Below are positions 52,434 through 61,408 of a stretch of 62,360 bases of DNA, piece after piece. Under the pieces are notes generated by a model. The model saw only the letters and a list, made by a program, of their open reading frames with translations. It searched no databases and was not told the DNA's origin. The DNA lies in contig JAHEAA010000012.1 in the NCBI GenBank assembly GCA_019721035.1, positions 1 through 62,360 on the forward strand. Reading direction: 5' to 3'. The position numbers were made by a program, and so were the translations under genes. Numbering within the stretch: position 1 is the stretch's first letter; every line of letters begins with the position of its first letter. The stretch comes from Candidatus Sysuiplasma acidicola (GTDB lineage: Archaea; Thermoplasmatota; Thermoplasmata; Sysuiplasmatales; Sysuiplasmataceae).

Positions 52434-53492
52434 TCAGCTGCGAGGGGCTCCGCAGACAGGGCATTTGAGGGCTGTCGAATCTATCAGCGTTCCGCAGAAC
52501 TGGCATTTCACCTTCACAACTTCCTTGACAACAATCTGCTGTACCGCCGGCTGTTCGGGAGTGAGGTTTATCGGCGGCGGTCCCGCAGGACGCTGAGCCT
52601 GCTGCTGGACGGGCGCGTAGGAGTAACCGACCCTTCCATCACCGGGGTGCCTTGGCAGCTTCTGCCTGTTCCTTTTTGAACGCGAGCGGAAGACCAGGAC
52701 TGAGACGATGACCAGCACAACGACGATAACCAGGGCCAAAAGCAGCATATCAGCGGTGCTGAGAGATGACGGCTGGGGGGTTGGAGCAGCAGCCGGCGTC
52801 AGCGCGTAGCTCGTGCCTGTCACATATAGAATCTCCGTATAGGTGAAGCCGTCGCCTAATGAGTTGCTGTCATGTTCCGTGTAAAAATAAGCGACTATGA
52901 AACCGGTAGACGGATCAAAATAGGTCTTCCAGTCATAAGTGGCAGTAAAACTGCCATAGGCATCGTTTCTCTGGTATGAACCAGTCCCCTGAGCGTATAT
53001 TGTTTTAACATAACCGTCAGTTGAAGGAAGCCTGTAGCTGTAGTCCGTTGAGACAATCGTCATCTGCGTGTTCAGCAGATAGAATTGACTTGACCTGCCG
53101 AGAGAGTTATTCATGTAGAACCATACATACGGATTGGAGTAGCCTGTCTGGTTGTCCGTCCCGTTGACATACCTGTATGTATGATACGAGAAAGTGAAGT
53201 TGCCTGCCGAGCTTCCACTGCTGTATCCGCCAGTACTGTTGTGGTATGTCCAGAAATACTGATAGAATGCGGAGGCAATGTCTCCGGGGTTCAGTGCACT
53301 GATGCGCTCAGTGCCGTTGACACTCTGCTGCTCCGTGTACCCTGTGTAGTTTCCCTTCCCGCCGTTGACTGTTATCGCCTCGTGGTAGTTGAAGTAATCA
53401 CCAGCCTTCGGGACATTGTGTGCTGTCGCAGCGGGCGGCAGCAGAAGCATCGATGTGATTAAGAGTGCAGCCGCCGCCTTCCAATACATCAT
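52434..53492 (-). CDS. Membrane sensor-like protein with cytoplasmic zinc ribbon (third gene of overlapping operon)
   Basis: The 352-aa protein has a signal peptide (about residues 4-24) and an outer domain of about 210 residues rich in Tyr, Ser, Thr and sequons. One transmembrane helix (about 248-270, MLLLALVIVVVLVIVSVLVF) is followed by a basic stop-transfer stretch, a Pro/Gln-rich linker, and a C-terminal zinc ribbon (CQFCGTLIDSTALKCPVCG). An external domain joined to an internal ribbon suggests signal transfer or membrane recruitment. Its start overlaps the previous gene by 4 bp, so it is made with the 510-aa protein. Confidence 0.7.
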   Translation of the reverse strand: MMYWKAAAALLITSMLLLPPAATAHNVPKAGDYFNYHEAITVNGGKGNYTGYTEQQSVNGTERISALNPGDIASAFYQYFWTYHNSTGGYSSGSSAGNFTFSYHTYRYVNGTDNQTGYSNPYVWFYMNNSLGRSSQFYLLNTQMTIVSTDYSYRLPSTDGYVKTIYAQGTGSYQRNDAYGSFTATYDWKTYFDPSTGFIVAYFYTEHDSNSLGDGFTYTEILYVTGTSYALTPAAAPTPQPSSLSTADMLLLALVIVVVLVIVSVLVFRSRSKRNRQKLPRHPGDGRVGYSYAPVQQQAQRPAGPPPINLTPEQPAVQQIVVKEVVKVKCQFCGTLIDSTALKCPVCGAPRS

Positions 53493-55021
53493 CCGACAAA
53501 TCCTCCGAGGGCATGGACGTGTCCCGGATGGGCTCCACCGATGCCGCTGAAGGTAGAATAGTAGGAAGAATGCACAATCATCATTGGCATGTATAGAGGA
53601 ACGAACGGTCGTGAGGCGGCATAGGTGAACTGTACCGGAGTCTCAGTGATCCGTGCAGTGCTGTCGAGGTCCCTGACAAGCTCGTTCTTGATGCCGTGTA
53701 TCATTCTGACTGCAAGAGCGATCAGCTCCGACTGTTCAAGTCCCGTCGCCCTGACACCAATGATGGAGTAGGTTTTCTCGAGCAGGTTGAGTGTCTCGTT
53801 TGCCTCCATGACCGGTATTGAAGTGAGTATGGCTGCGGCGACGAGGGGATACTCTAGATAGTGTTTCAATCCCTCCGTCACAATTGCCAGCTTGCTTTGA
53901 AATCCGTCGGCAGGCAGATCGGACACTGCGAGGTACGCGGCCGACAGTTCCGTGTCTTCAGACACTTCAAAGCCCCATGAATTGAAGAGTGCCCTCATAG
54001 CCATGAATTTCTTCGTCAAATCGTCTGGGGAGCTGTTAACAATCGACATGAGCGCGGCAGATTCGTAGGAGTTGGTGAGCTGCCTGAAATTCCCGAATGT
54101 GTCCAGAGGAAATGTACCGTCGTGCCTTTTTCCGAAGAACAGTATGGAAGATACTCCGGCAGAGAGCTCTTTTGGAACGCCAAGCCTGTGTCTGACTTCA
54201 TGGTCAAGCTCGAAAAGCTCAGGGATTGTGCTGGTCAGATCGGCGCCCGAACATGCAAGGACCTCTGATGCAGAGAGCCTGTTTTCCATGTTGTGCGACA
54301 TCTTCTCTATGCCGTCGAAAGCCTGAATAAACCGTGCGTCAAGAGCCTTCGGATCTCCCTGCATCTTTGAAAGACCGATTGCTGTGCTCCACATTTCAGA
54401 CGCCCCGACATCCGTGAGTGCCTGAGTGAGAAAACGGAAATGATCCCTTCCCCGGTCTGCTATGCCCCCGAGCTCGCTCAGCGTCTGGTTCATCTGCTGC
54501 ACATAGGATGAAAAATCGGTGTCCGAAACCCTGTACATTCTGATGCCGAGGTCTTTCATGGAGGCAAGCCCCTGTTCTGTCAGGGCAACATGCGCATCCC
54601 CATATGGAACGAGCTTGTCGAGGAGCGATTTCCTGTTTATGTACGAGGCAAGCATAGACTCCTCTCCAGAAATATCCGAATCCATTTTTTTCAACGCATC
54701 CTCTTCCTGCTGTACCTTCTGCATCTCCTCCTCTTCCTTTTCCCTGCCATGAGCCACACGGAAGAAAATAGAGTGAACCTCTCTGAAATCAGGTTCAAAA
54801 GCCTCTCTCTGCTGCTGTTCCTTCTGTTTCCGCTGCGCTATGTCACTGGAGAGCTGCTCAATTTGACCGATGTCGGCAGTCAGTTTGTCATAGTCGTCCT
54901 TTGTCAGCGACTGTATGTACCCGCCGGTCTGCAGCATTTCCAGATCCGCTGGAGAGACCTGCGCGGTTATGGTCCTGCTCGAAATCTGGTTGAAAAAATA
55001 GTACACGTCAGAACACTTCAT
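53489..55021 (-). CDS. Unknown 510-aa coiled-coil/helical protein (second gene of overlapping operon)
   Basis: The protein is soluble and mostly helical. A short N-terminal part is followed by an E/Q/K-rich coiled coil (about residues 50-135, including REKEEEEMQKVQQEEDALKK). A long alpha-helical body (about 150-460) comes next, with LSAGVSSILFFGKR, LVAAAILTSIPVMEANETLNLLEKTY and similar segments, and a Gly/His-rich tail (GIGGAHPGHVHALGGFVG). I cannot assign a family; a distant likeness to bacterial DUF4003-type proteins is only an impression. It overlaps both neighbours by 4 bp and so is stoichiometrically linked to them. Confidence 0.6.
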   Translation of the reverse strand: MKCSDVYYFFNQISSRTITAQVSPADLEMLQTGGYIQSLTKDDYDKLTADIGQIEQLSSDIAQRKQKEQQQREAFEPDFREVHSIFFRVAHGREKEEEEMQKVQQEEDALKKMDSDISGEESMLASYINRKSLLDKLVPYGDAHVALTEQGLASMKDLGIRMYRVSDTDFSSYVQQMNQTLSELGGIADRGRDHFRFLTQALTDVGASEMWSTAIGLSKMQGDPKALDARFIQAFDGIEKMSHNMENRLSASEVLACSGADLTSTIPELFELDHEVRHRLGVPKELSAGVSSILFFGKRHDGTFPLDTFGNFRQLTNSYESAALMSIVNSSPDDLTKKFMAMRALFNSWGFEVSEDTELSAAYLAVSDLPADGFQSKLAIVTEGLKHYLEYPLVAAAILTSIPVMEANETLNLLEKTYSIIGVRATGLEQSELIALAVRMIHGIKNELVRDLDSTARITETPVQFTYAASRPFVPLYMPMMIVHSSYYSTFSGIGGAHPGHVHALGGFVG

Positions 55022-56190
55022 ATCATATCCCCGTCAACAATCGCAAAAGACTTATTTAGATTTTCTTCGTTCAATTTATTCTTAATTGTCAATATTAAAG
55101 AACCCCCGCGGTCAGATACGTCTATGAACGGATCACTCCTCAGAGCTTCCCTGACAAGTATCCTGAACTGTGTTCTTCTGTCGCTAGCTCTGCCAAAGCG
55201 TGAAGCCCTCTCGTGCTCAATCTGTTCGTAGGCAAACATGAATTCATACAGTGACCGGTACAGCTGTTCCTCAATCTTATCAATGACATGATCTGCGTCG
55301 ACAGTTCTTTCCTCGATGCCTTCAAGATCAACAAAATAGACAGTACCGTCAGGAGAGATCACTGCATCCTTGTCAAGCCACACATCGTTGAAATCAAGGC
55401 CGGTGTATCTTCCGTTGTCCTTCATCGCCAATGTCCTGGGGAAAAGTGTGAGAAGGGCAATGCAACTCCTGATGTAGTTGCATTCGAACTCATATGCCCT
55501 GTCGTTGCTGTCAACCCGGAACATGTCGAATATCCTCCTCATATTTCGCCCTATGACATTCCCCGCATGGAAATAGACTCTTATGTTGGACGGCACCAGT
55601 CGAATCTCCTGAACTATCCTGCCGCTGAACCTTCTGTACCAGAATATCTTCTTCAGTTCCATTTCCATATCTTCAGGAAGGGGGACTACACGTATAACGG
55701 GAGCAATCCTGAAGCCGTTTATTGAAGTTATGTCTGCCATCTCGGATACCCTGAGCGCGGTGGCCGCATGTTCAAGCCCCTGGCCGCCGTATGGCGATCC
55801 TCTCAGCCAGAGCTCGCCTGTTATGAACCTTGCCGGTACCCCGTTTGCCTTTCGTATTTTGTCCCTCAGAACCGCATCGCCTGTAAGCGATGCCACGTAT
55901 TCGGGGTCAAGCAACCGGAGCGAGAAGGGATCAGTTGTTGAACCAATCCCCTTGACCGAGAGATGAAAGTCCGTCCCGTCTATATTCGCAACAGGTTCCG
56001 GCGAAATCGCCCCCCTGTTATCGTCTTCGATGAACAGGTCGCTTCCATCAGGCGTACCTGCATTGAGCGCGGTGAGGTTTTCGGGAAGATAAATTGAGTT
56101 GAAACCGGGGAGAGAGGAGAAATGTCTGTTGGTGATGATCTCCTTGGCAGCATAGGAGTAGAGCCTCAGGTTCGTTCCGAGTATTTCCAC
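55018..56190 (-). CDS. Possible kinase-like-fold protein (first gene of overlapping operon)
   Basis: The 390-aa protein is soluble. Two stretches resemble a diverged kinase fold: HLSVKGIGSTTDPFS in the N-terminal half (a lysine and Gly-rich loop, reminiscent of SelO-like LKGxG), and GLDFNDVWLDKDAVISPDG plus TVYFVDLEGIEERT, which read like a catalytic loop and a DFG-type Asp in APH/SelO-like kinases. The canonical HRD or HGD is absent. This is a weak, pattern-based idea; the family is not recognised. It starts a three-gene operon with ATGA overlaps and has no close upstream partner. Confidence 0.5.
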   Translation of the reverse strand: MEILGTNLRLYSYAAKEIITNRHFSSLPGFNSIYLPENLTALNAGTPDGSDLFIEDDNRGAISPEPVANIDGTDFHLSVKGIGSTTDPFSLRLLDPEYVASLTGDAVLRDKIRKANGVPARFITGELWLRGSPYGGQGLEHAATALRVSEMADITSINGFRIAPVIRVVPLPEDMEMELKKIFWYRRFSGRIVQEIRLVPSNIRVYFHAGNVIGRNMRRIFDMFRVDSNDRAYEFECNYIRSCIALLTLFPRTLAMKDNGRYTGLDFNDVWLDKDAVISPDGTVYFVDLEGIEERTVDADHVIDKIEEQLYRSLYEFMFAYEQIEHERASRFGRASDRRTQFRILVREALRSDPFIDVSDRGGSLILTIKNKLNEENLNKSFAIVDGDMI

Positions 56191-56536
56191 AGCCAGGTCT
56201 CCTGTTTTCCATTCCGAGAAGTAAACAGCCTCTGGGAAGGATGAATTGTGCAGGAGCCGACGGAGTTACAGATTAATGGAATTTACGGCCTGCGTTTGAG
56301 TACGTGCCCTGGCACTTAATGGAAGGGGATTTCAACGCAGCAAGGCATGCAGGAGTGTTGTCGGTGTGATTCGTGGTATGATTTACGAATTTCGTCATTT
56401 GTGCGCAAAGCGCGTTGGACTGTGATGACGCGCCGTCAGGCTTCCAGGGCACGGAACAGAGACTTTTACTGAAACCCGATAAGAACTTTATAAATAATCA
56501 GGAACTGTTGCGAGTACGTAAAAGGGCGTGGCTGTG
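56191..56536. other. 346-bp divergent intergenic region
   Basis: No coding frame or RNA gene is supported. The right end holds the receiver promoter. The left part contains the promoter of the three-gene operon, which I cannot pinpoint. Confidence 0.5.
56487..56496 (+). promoter_or_regulatory. TATA box of the receiver gene
   Basis: TTTATAAATA, the same decamer as at 1483, lies 40 bp before the ATG at 56537, giving a leader of about 15 nt. Confidence 0.55.
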
Positions 56537-56893
56537 ATGAAAGTTCTGGTTGTTGATGATTCCTCTCTGACGCGGGCAGCAATGGTAGCGGCGCTTTCTG
56601 CGTACAATTATGAGATTGTGGGAGAGGGACAGGATGGAAATGATGCGGTGCGCTTATATTCGGAGAAGAATCCGGATGTTGTTCTCATAGATCTGGCTAT
56701 GCCTAACAAGGACGGCCTGGAGGCCATAAAGGAGATACTGCACAGCTATCCGGATGCGAAGATAGTTGCAGTAAGCGCGCTGTATGACAGAACGATGCAA
56801 AAGAGAGCAATAGAGCTTGGAGCCTCATCATATATTATCAAACCATTTGAACTGAGCGAGCTCATAAGCGTCATGAGCAAGTTTGAGAAGTGA
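56537..56893 (+). CDS. Stand-alone CheY-like response regulator receiver
   Basis: From the ATG at 56537 the product is 118 aa, a bare receiver. Acidic residues D7/D8 (LVVDDSS), phospho-acceptor D52 (VVLIDLAMP), switch S79 (VAVSAL) and K101 (IIKPFE) are all present. There is no output domain, so it acts by protein contact, as CheY does. No kinase is adjacent; the only kinase in the window is the one at 42808-47088. Endonuclease IV follows by 15 bp, probably on the same mRNA. Confidence 0.93.
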   Translation: MKVLVVDDSSLTRAAMVAALSAYNYEIVGEGQDGNDAVRLYSEKNPDVVLIDLAMPNKDGLEAIKEILHSYPDAKIVAVSALYDRTMQKRAIELGASSYIIKPFELSELISVMSKFEK

Positions 56894-56908
56894 AGCACGG
56901 GTGTAAAT

Positions 56909-57739
56909 TTGCTGCTTGGCGCTCACGTTGGCATTGGCGGCGGATTTGAAAACGCCGTCACATCGGGTCTCTCTATAAAGGCTGACGCAATCCAGATATT
57001 CACAAGAAACCAGATGCAGTGGAAGGCAAAACCGATCGAACAGAGTGACGCGGAACAGTTCAGAACAGTGTACGGCGAGTCAGGACTGAAGAGTATCGTT
57101 GCTCACGGTTCCTACCTCATCAATCTTGCCAGCCCCGAAGACAGGCTGAGACGCATTTCGATAGAAGCAGCTGTGGACGAAATGACAAGATGCGGCCAGC
57201 TTGGCGTGCAGACATACATTTTCCATCCCGGCAGCCACATGGGCTCCGGGGACGAGAAAGGTGAAAACACAGAGGTGGAGAGCCTGAGGGAAGTGCTTCG
57301 CCAGACGGAGGGTTCTGATGTGAGAATGGCTCTCGAAACCATGGCCGGACAGGGCAATGTGATATGCCACAGTTTCGAATCGATAGCACGCATCCTCGAT
57401 GCCGTGGATTCGCCCAGACTCGGAACCTGCATAGACAGTTGCCACATATTTGCAGCAGGTTACGATATAAGAAACGTGAAAGGCCTGAATGCAACGATGA
57501 AAAAATTCCGGGACACAATTGGCATGAAGCGCCTGCTTGCATTTCATCTGAATGATTCCAGAGCAGACCTCGGGAAACGCCTTGACAGACATGAAAACAT
57601 AGGCAGGGGAAAGATTGGAATAGAGGGATTCAGGGCACTGATGCATTACCGCGGGCTTTCCCGCATACCCATGATACTGGAGACGCCCGGCGGTGAGAAA
57701 GCATACAGAAAGGAAATATCGACGCTCAGGAGACTCTAG
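56909..57739 (+). CDS. nfo: Endonuclease IV (AP endonuclease, Nfo)
   Basis: The 276-aa TIM-barrel protein has LLGAHVGIGGGFENAV, IFTRNQMQWKAKPI, VAHGSYLINLASP (first His), FHPGSHMGSG, ALETMAGQGN (Glu ligand), CIDSCHIFAAGYD, FHLNDSRADLGKRLDRHENIG and MILETPGGE, covering the trinuclear zinc site. It cuts DNA at abasic sites during repair, complementing the glycosylase at 27050. The start is TTG at 56909. Its end overlaps convergent glgA by 14 bp. Confidence 0.93.
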   Translation: MLLGAHVGIGGGFENAVTSGLSIKADAIQIFTRNQMQWKAKPIEQSDAEQFRTVYGESGLKSIVAHGSYLINLASPEDRLRRISIEAAVDEMTRCGQLGVQTYIFHPGSHMGSGDEKGENTEVESLREVLRQTEGSDVRMALETMAGQGNVICHSFESIARILDAVDSPRLGTCIDSCHIFAAGYDIRNVKGLNATMKKFRDTIGMKRLLAFHLNDSRADLGKRLDRHENIGRGKIGIEGFRALMHYRGLSRIPMILETPGGEKAYRKEISTLRRL

Positions 57740-59105
57740 TTTGCCGTATCAGTTCCGCATAGAGCGATTCATACTTCTTCGCCGATGCCTCCCATGAATG
57801 GTCCGTAGACATGCAGTTTCTTACCAGAACAGACCATGTTTCCGGCAGCGAGAAAGTCTGGACGGCGCGCGTGAGAGCATAAGCGAGCTGTTCTTCACTC
57901 TCATCCTCAAATACGAACCCGTTTCCTTCCGCCGTGTCCGGATCGAAATCCGTGACCGTATCGGCCAGACCGCCAGTTCTCCTCACCACTGGCACGGAGC
58001 CGTAACGCATGCATATCATCTGACTCAAACCGCACGGTTCGAATCTTGAGGGCATTGCAAAAATATCGGACGCCGCATACATCCTGTGGGCGAGCTCCTC
58101 GTCATAGCGCAGGACGGCCCTGACATTTATATCCGAAGCGGCTTTTTCCTGAATCCTGTTCATAAGGTCACGATCGCCTGTTCCGAGTATAATGAACTGA
58201 AATCCTCCTTCAATATCATCGAGTGCGTCGATCAGCAGGTCAATGCCTTTCTGTGCCCAGAGACGGCCGATAGAGACGATGAGGGGTCTCTTCACCTGCG
58301 GCAGCGAGAATGTTCTCTGAAGTGCACTCTTGCAGGCGGACTTTCCATTCATGGCCTGCAGGCTGTAATTCGCGGGAAGCAGCGCATCCGTGGAGGGATT
58401 CCACATTTTGTAATCAATACCATTCAGTATACCGCTCAACCTGGCGCTGTGTTTCCTGATGATGCCGTCCATGCCAAAACCGTATTTCTCCGTCTGTATT
58501 TCACGACTGTATGTCGGACTCACAGTGACTATTCTGTCGCTGTACACAATGCCTGCCTTCATGGCACTGACATTGCCGTAAAACTCTATACCCTCGATAC
58601 TGAAATATGACTGATTTATGCCAATCTCGCCCATAATCGACGGCGGCGAATTTCCCTGGAACTGCAGATTATGAATCGTAAAGACTGACCGGACCTCACT
58701 GCCCTGTTGTTTCAGGAGGAGAGGAACAAAGCCGGTTTGCCAGTCGTTGCAGTGCACTGTATCATATGAGCCGGCAGACACTGCCTGTGCGGCAGCGGCT
58801 GCGAAATAGGCAAATCGTCTGTTGTCATCATCGTATCCATACATCTCTGGTCTGCCGAAGAATTCGGCATTGGAGAGTTTTAAGGCTGACCACCTCTCTG
58901 TTTTCTGTACCGTTACGCCGAATGTTGTTCCGTTCACGGTATATGAAGGACTGACCGGGGGTGTTTTTTCGCTGTAGTCCGGTGTAATGACATCAACCTC
59001 ATGTCCCGCAGCGGACAGCGCATTGGACAGGGAATATACATAATCGGCAAGTCCGCCTGATTTTGAGAAAGGCAGCGTTTCCGCAGTAATGATGGCTATT
59101 TTCAT
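57726..59105 (-). CDS. glgA: Glycogen/starch synthase (GT5)
   Basis: The 459-aa protein begins MKIAIITAETLPFSKSGGLADYVYSL with the KxGGL sugar-nucleotide motif, and has CNDWQTGFVPLLLKQQ, FTIHNLQFQG, VSIGRLWAQKGIDLLIDAL and the C-terminal PSRFEPCGLSQMICMRYGSVPVVRRTGGLADTV with the E-x7-E region. It extends alpha-1,4-glucan from ADP- or UDP-glucose. Length and layout are standard. Confidence 0.93.
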   Translation of the reverse strand: MKIAIITAETLPFSKSGGLADYVYSLSNALSAAGHEVDVITPDYSEKTPPVSPSYTVNGTTFGVTVQKTERWSALKLSNAEFFGRPEMYGYDDDNRRFAYFAAAAAQAVSAGSYDTVHCNDWQTGFVPLLLKQQGSEVRSVFTIHNLQFQGNSPPSIMGEIGINQSYFSIEGIEFYGNVSAMKAGIVYSDRIVTVSPTYSREIQTEKYGFGMDGIIRKHSARLSGILNGIDYKMWNPSTDALLPANYSLQAMNGKSACKSALQRTFSLPQVKRPLIVSIGRLWAQKGIDLLIDALDDIEGGFQFIILGTGDRDLMNRIQEKAASDINVRAVLRYDEELAHRMYAASDIFAMPSRFEPCGLSQMICMRYGSVPVVRRTGGLADTVTDFDPDTAEGNGFVFEDESEEQLAYALTRAVQTFSLPETWSVLVRNCMSTDHSWEASAKKYESLYAELIRQTRVS

Positions 59106-59198
59106 TTCACATCGCAGGATCCTAACACCCAGGGATTAAATCAGTTTATCTGTCGAAGTCGGCGAAATGTTTTAACAGCGTTGTGCATATGGACGCCA

Positions 59199-59609
59199 AT
59201 GACAGCCTTCAGGCATCGTTTCCCCGTAAACTGGGTTGACACAGACGCTTTATCAGTTGTTCACTTTTCCAATTACTTCCGTTATTTTGAGAAGACGGAG
59301 GAGGCATTCTATGCGAGCACCGGCATAGATCACAGGGGCATTTCAGAGAAACATTCTATCGCGTTTCCAAGGGTGGATGTGAAATGCACATACGAATTCC
59401 CCTGCAGGTTCGGAGATGAGGTCGAAGTTTCGCTGAAACTTTCCGAATTGAAGGACAAGGCAGTGAGCCTGAACTTTGAAGTCCTGAACGTTACAGGAGC
59501 CAGGGTTGCTGCAAAGGGTTCGGTCACACTCGTGTGTGTTGACACAACCAGATGGAAAGCAGTGAGCATTCCGTCTGAGCTGAGGGAAGTGTACGAAAGG
59601 CTCAGCTGA
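59199..59609 (+). CDS. YbgC/4HBT-type acyl-CoA thioesterase
   Basis: From the ATG at 59199 (TTG at 59181 is less likely) the 136-aa hot-dog protein shows the family entry VNWVDTDALSVVHFSNYFRYFEKTEEAFY with the catalytic Asp of D-T-D, then PRVDVKCTYEFPCRFGDEVEVSLKL. The usual Gly after Asp-Ala-x is Ser. A TTTTAA element at 59169-59174 fits a leaderless mRNA. Its 3' end overlaps the convergent MFS gene by 8 bp. Confidence 0.85.
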   Translation: MTAFRHRFPVNWVDTDALSVVHFSNYFRYFEKTEEAFYASTGIDHRGISEKHSIAFPRVDVKCTYEFPCRFGDEVEVSLKLSELKDKAVSLNFEVLNVTGARVAAKGSVTLVCVDTTRWKAVSIPSELREVYERLS

Positions 59610-60798
59610 ACGATTTGTCCCTCAAAAAGGAAGTGCGCCGCTGGACAAACCACATGATGAAGGCCGCGGCAGAGGCCGTCAGAAATGCATACAGATAGGA
59701 ATCCAGAACGCTGAATGTGAACAGCAGACCCATGAGCAGGTTGGATGAAAAGAGGCCTATGCCCCTCCATGCGCTCAGCGAACCCATGCCTCTTGAGATG
59801 CGCGCAGACGGGCTGAGTATCGATGCCACGACAGGCTCGAAAGTTTCGATGCTTCCCGTTCCGAAACCAAGAGTGGCAATAGACAGGTAGAAGGCCGGCA
59901 GGCCCAGGTGATACTGATAGGACAGTCCTATGAACAGAGAACCGAGTGCCGAGACAGAGTAACCGAGTTTCCACAGTCCCGAAGCGGCCTTCAGCCGCGA
60001 CGAGCCAAGAATGTATCCAGTGATTCCCGAAACGCCGAGAAATACGGTGTATGATAGAAGGCCGAGTGCATAACTGTGTGTCGCATCTGCGACAGTGATT
60101 ATCGGGAAGCCGAGACTGTAATAACTGAAGCCAAACAGCCCGGCGGACACGAGGAAGAGCTTCATGGAAGATGCGTTCGTCACCGCGTCCGCAGCGCTGA
60201 CAGGAGGCGCGTTAACAAATTTTTCATGCTTGCCCTCCCTCACCATGGACAGACAGACCGACGAAACAAGTATGGGCACAACCATCACGAGCATGACCAT
60301 CGGTACGCCTAAACCGCTGTAGAGGAGGAGAAATGCGATAATAGTAGAAATCATGCCGCCGCCGACATCCAGAGAATGGAGAAAACCGAATATTTTCTTG
60401 GTATAACCGGGATCGGAAACTTCCACCAGCATGGCCTTCCTCACCGGCGATCTGAAATCTCTCGACCACCAGCCGCCGAGATATAGCGCAGAGCTTTCGG
60501 CTATGTTTCCAGGAAGACCGCTGGCGGAGAGAAGCGTGATGAGCAGGTTTCCGCCGATAGCGAGTTTTTTCTTGCTATATCTGTCACCCAGTCTTCCGCC
60601 GGCATACGACACCAGGGAGCCGATGCCGTAGGTCAGCGCCATAAGAAAGCCGAACACATAAGCGGGTTGTCTGAGCAGAAACCGTACGACAATGGGGAAA
60701 AGGCCCACTATGGCCTGATAACCGAGATCGGCGAAGAATGCTGAGAAGGATATCAGAAACACTTCCCGAGTGAGCCACTTTCGCCTGCTGTCGTTCAT
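59602..60798 (-). CDS. MFS transporter
   Basis: The 398-aa protein has about 12 transmembrane helices with a central loop near residue 195-210. The first cytoplasmic loop holds the family motif GRLGDRYSKKKLAIGG between helices 2 and 3, and the N-terminal AFFADLGYQAIVGLFPIVV is typical of drug/metabolite exporters of the DHA type. The substrate is unknown, and the neighbouring genes give no clue. Confidence 0.88.
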   Translation of the reverse strand: MNDSRRKWLTREVFLISFSAFFADLGYQAIVGLFPIVVRFLLRQPAYVFGFLMALTYGIGSLVSYAGGRLGDRYSKKKLAIGGNLLITLLSASGLPGNIAESSALYLGGWWSRDFRSPVRKAMLVEVSDPGYTKKIFGFLHSLDVGGGMISTIIAFLLLYSGLGVPMVMLVMVVPILVSSVCLSMVREGKHEKFVNAPPVSAADAVTNASSMKLFLVSAGLFGFSYYSLGFPIITVADATHSYALGLLSYTVFLGVSGITGYILGSSRLKAASGLWKLGYSVSALGSLFIGLSYQYHLGLPAFYLSIATLGFGTGSIETFEPVVASILSPSARISRGMGSLSAWRGIGLFSSNLLMGLLFTFSVLDSYLYAFLTASAAAFIMWFVQRRTSFLRDKSFS

Positions 60799-61088
60799 TC
60801 TGATGCAAAATGCTGCAATTTATTTATATGTTGAGCGTCAAAATTATGAAATAACTCCCGGCATACATTCCGTGCAGTGAGAACAGTCGCCTGTATATGC
60901 CGGAACGGCAGCGGCATATGAGGTTTAATTCAGTCTTGTTCAACGGAATTGATGCGTGGGAAATACTGTGGCTCAACCATTATCATAGTGTCGATAAACA
61001 CCTGAACGATGGGTGATGCCGTAACCGGTAACAATGATGAAAATATGCAAAGTCGATCGAATACGCGCAGCTTGAAGCGGGAGGGTCA
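60799..61088. other. 290-bp intergenic region with a short inverted repeat
   Basis: No gene is seen. An 8-bp inverted repeat (CCGGCATA at 60858, TATGCCGG at 60896) lies upstream of the MFS start. The right end precedes the pseudogene. Confidence 0.4.
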
Positions 61089-61382
61089 ATGCAACTGAAG
61101 TCTTCAGATTGGGCGGCTGCGCTGAGTGGTCTTCAGCTGATTGTTGTTTTTATTTTCACGCATTCGGTGCTGTTTCCTCTATTCGGCATCATCTTTCTGC
61201 TGTTGTCGGCAGCATTGTTCAAGGCACCTAGTTTTTCCATGTTGTAGAACATTCTTGTCATACTGTTTGCAATGTACATCATGTAAATCGGATATCTGGC
61301 ATTGATAATATTGGCTATACCGGCCCTTGCAGGCGCAATTGTCGTGCTGCTTCATAATGACCACACACTCAATTATGCCTGA
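61089..61382 (+). pseudogene. Membrane-protein remnant with two in-frame stops
   Basis: An ATG at 61089 opens a hydrophobic frame (MQLKSSDWAAALSGLQLIVV, then VLFPLFGIIFLLLSAALF) that stops at TAG 61245-61247. The same frame continues NILVILFAMYIM, stops at TAA 61284-61286, and continues IGYLALIILAIPALAGAIVV to a final TGA at 61380-61382. All three parts are membrane helices in one frame (97 codons in total), so this is a decayed 3-4-helix protein. A real short protein of 52 aa from the first part is the alternative. Confidence 0.65.
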
Positions 61383-61408
61383 AAGATGCCTAACCCGCTA
61401 TCGCACTG

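Noticed and set aside
60858-60903. CCGGCATA/TATGCCGG inverted repeat upstream of the MFS gene
   Set aside because: The 8-bp arms are 30 bp apart and no TATA is adjacent, so it is not distinguishable from chance without comparison to relatives.
61245-61247. TAG as a pyrrolysine codon
   Set aside because: The same frame is also interrupted by TAA 37 bp later, and no Pyl genes are present here, so decay is simpler.
61179-61364. A minus-strand 61-codon frame
   Set aside because: It is antisense to the interrupted membrane-protein frame and has low-complexity Gln/Cys/His-rich sequence with no domain.
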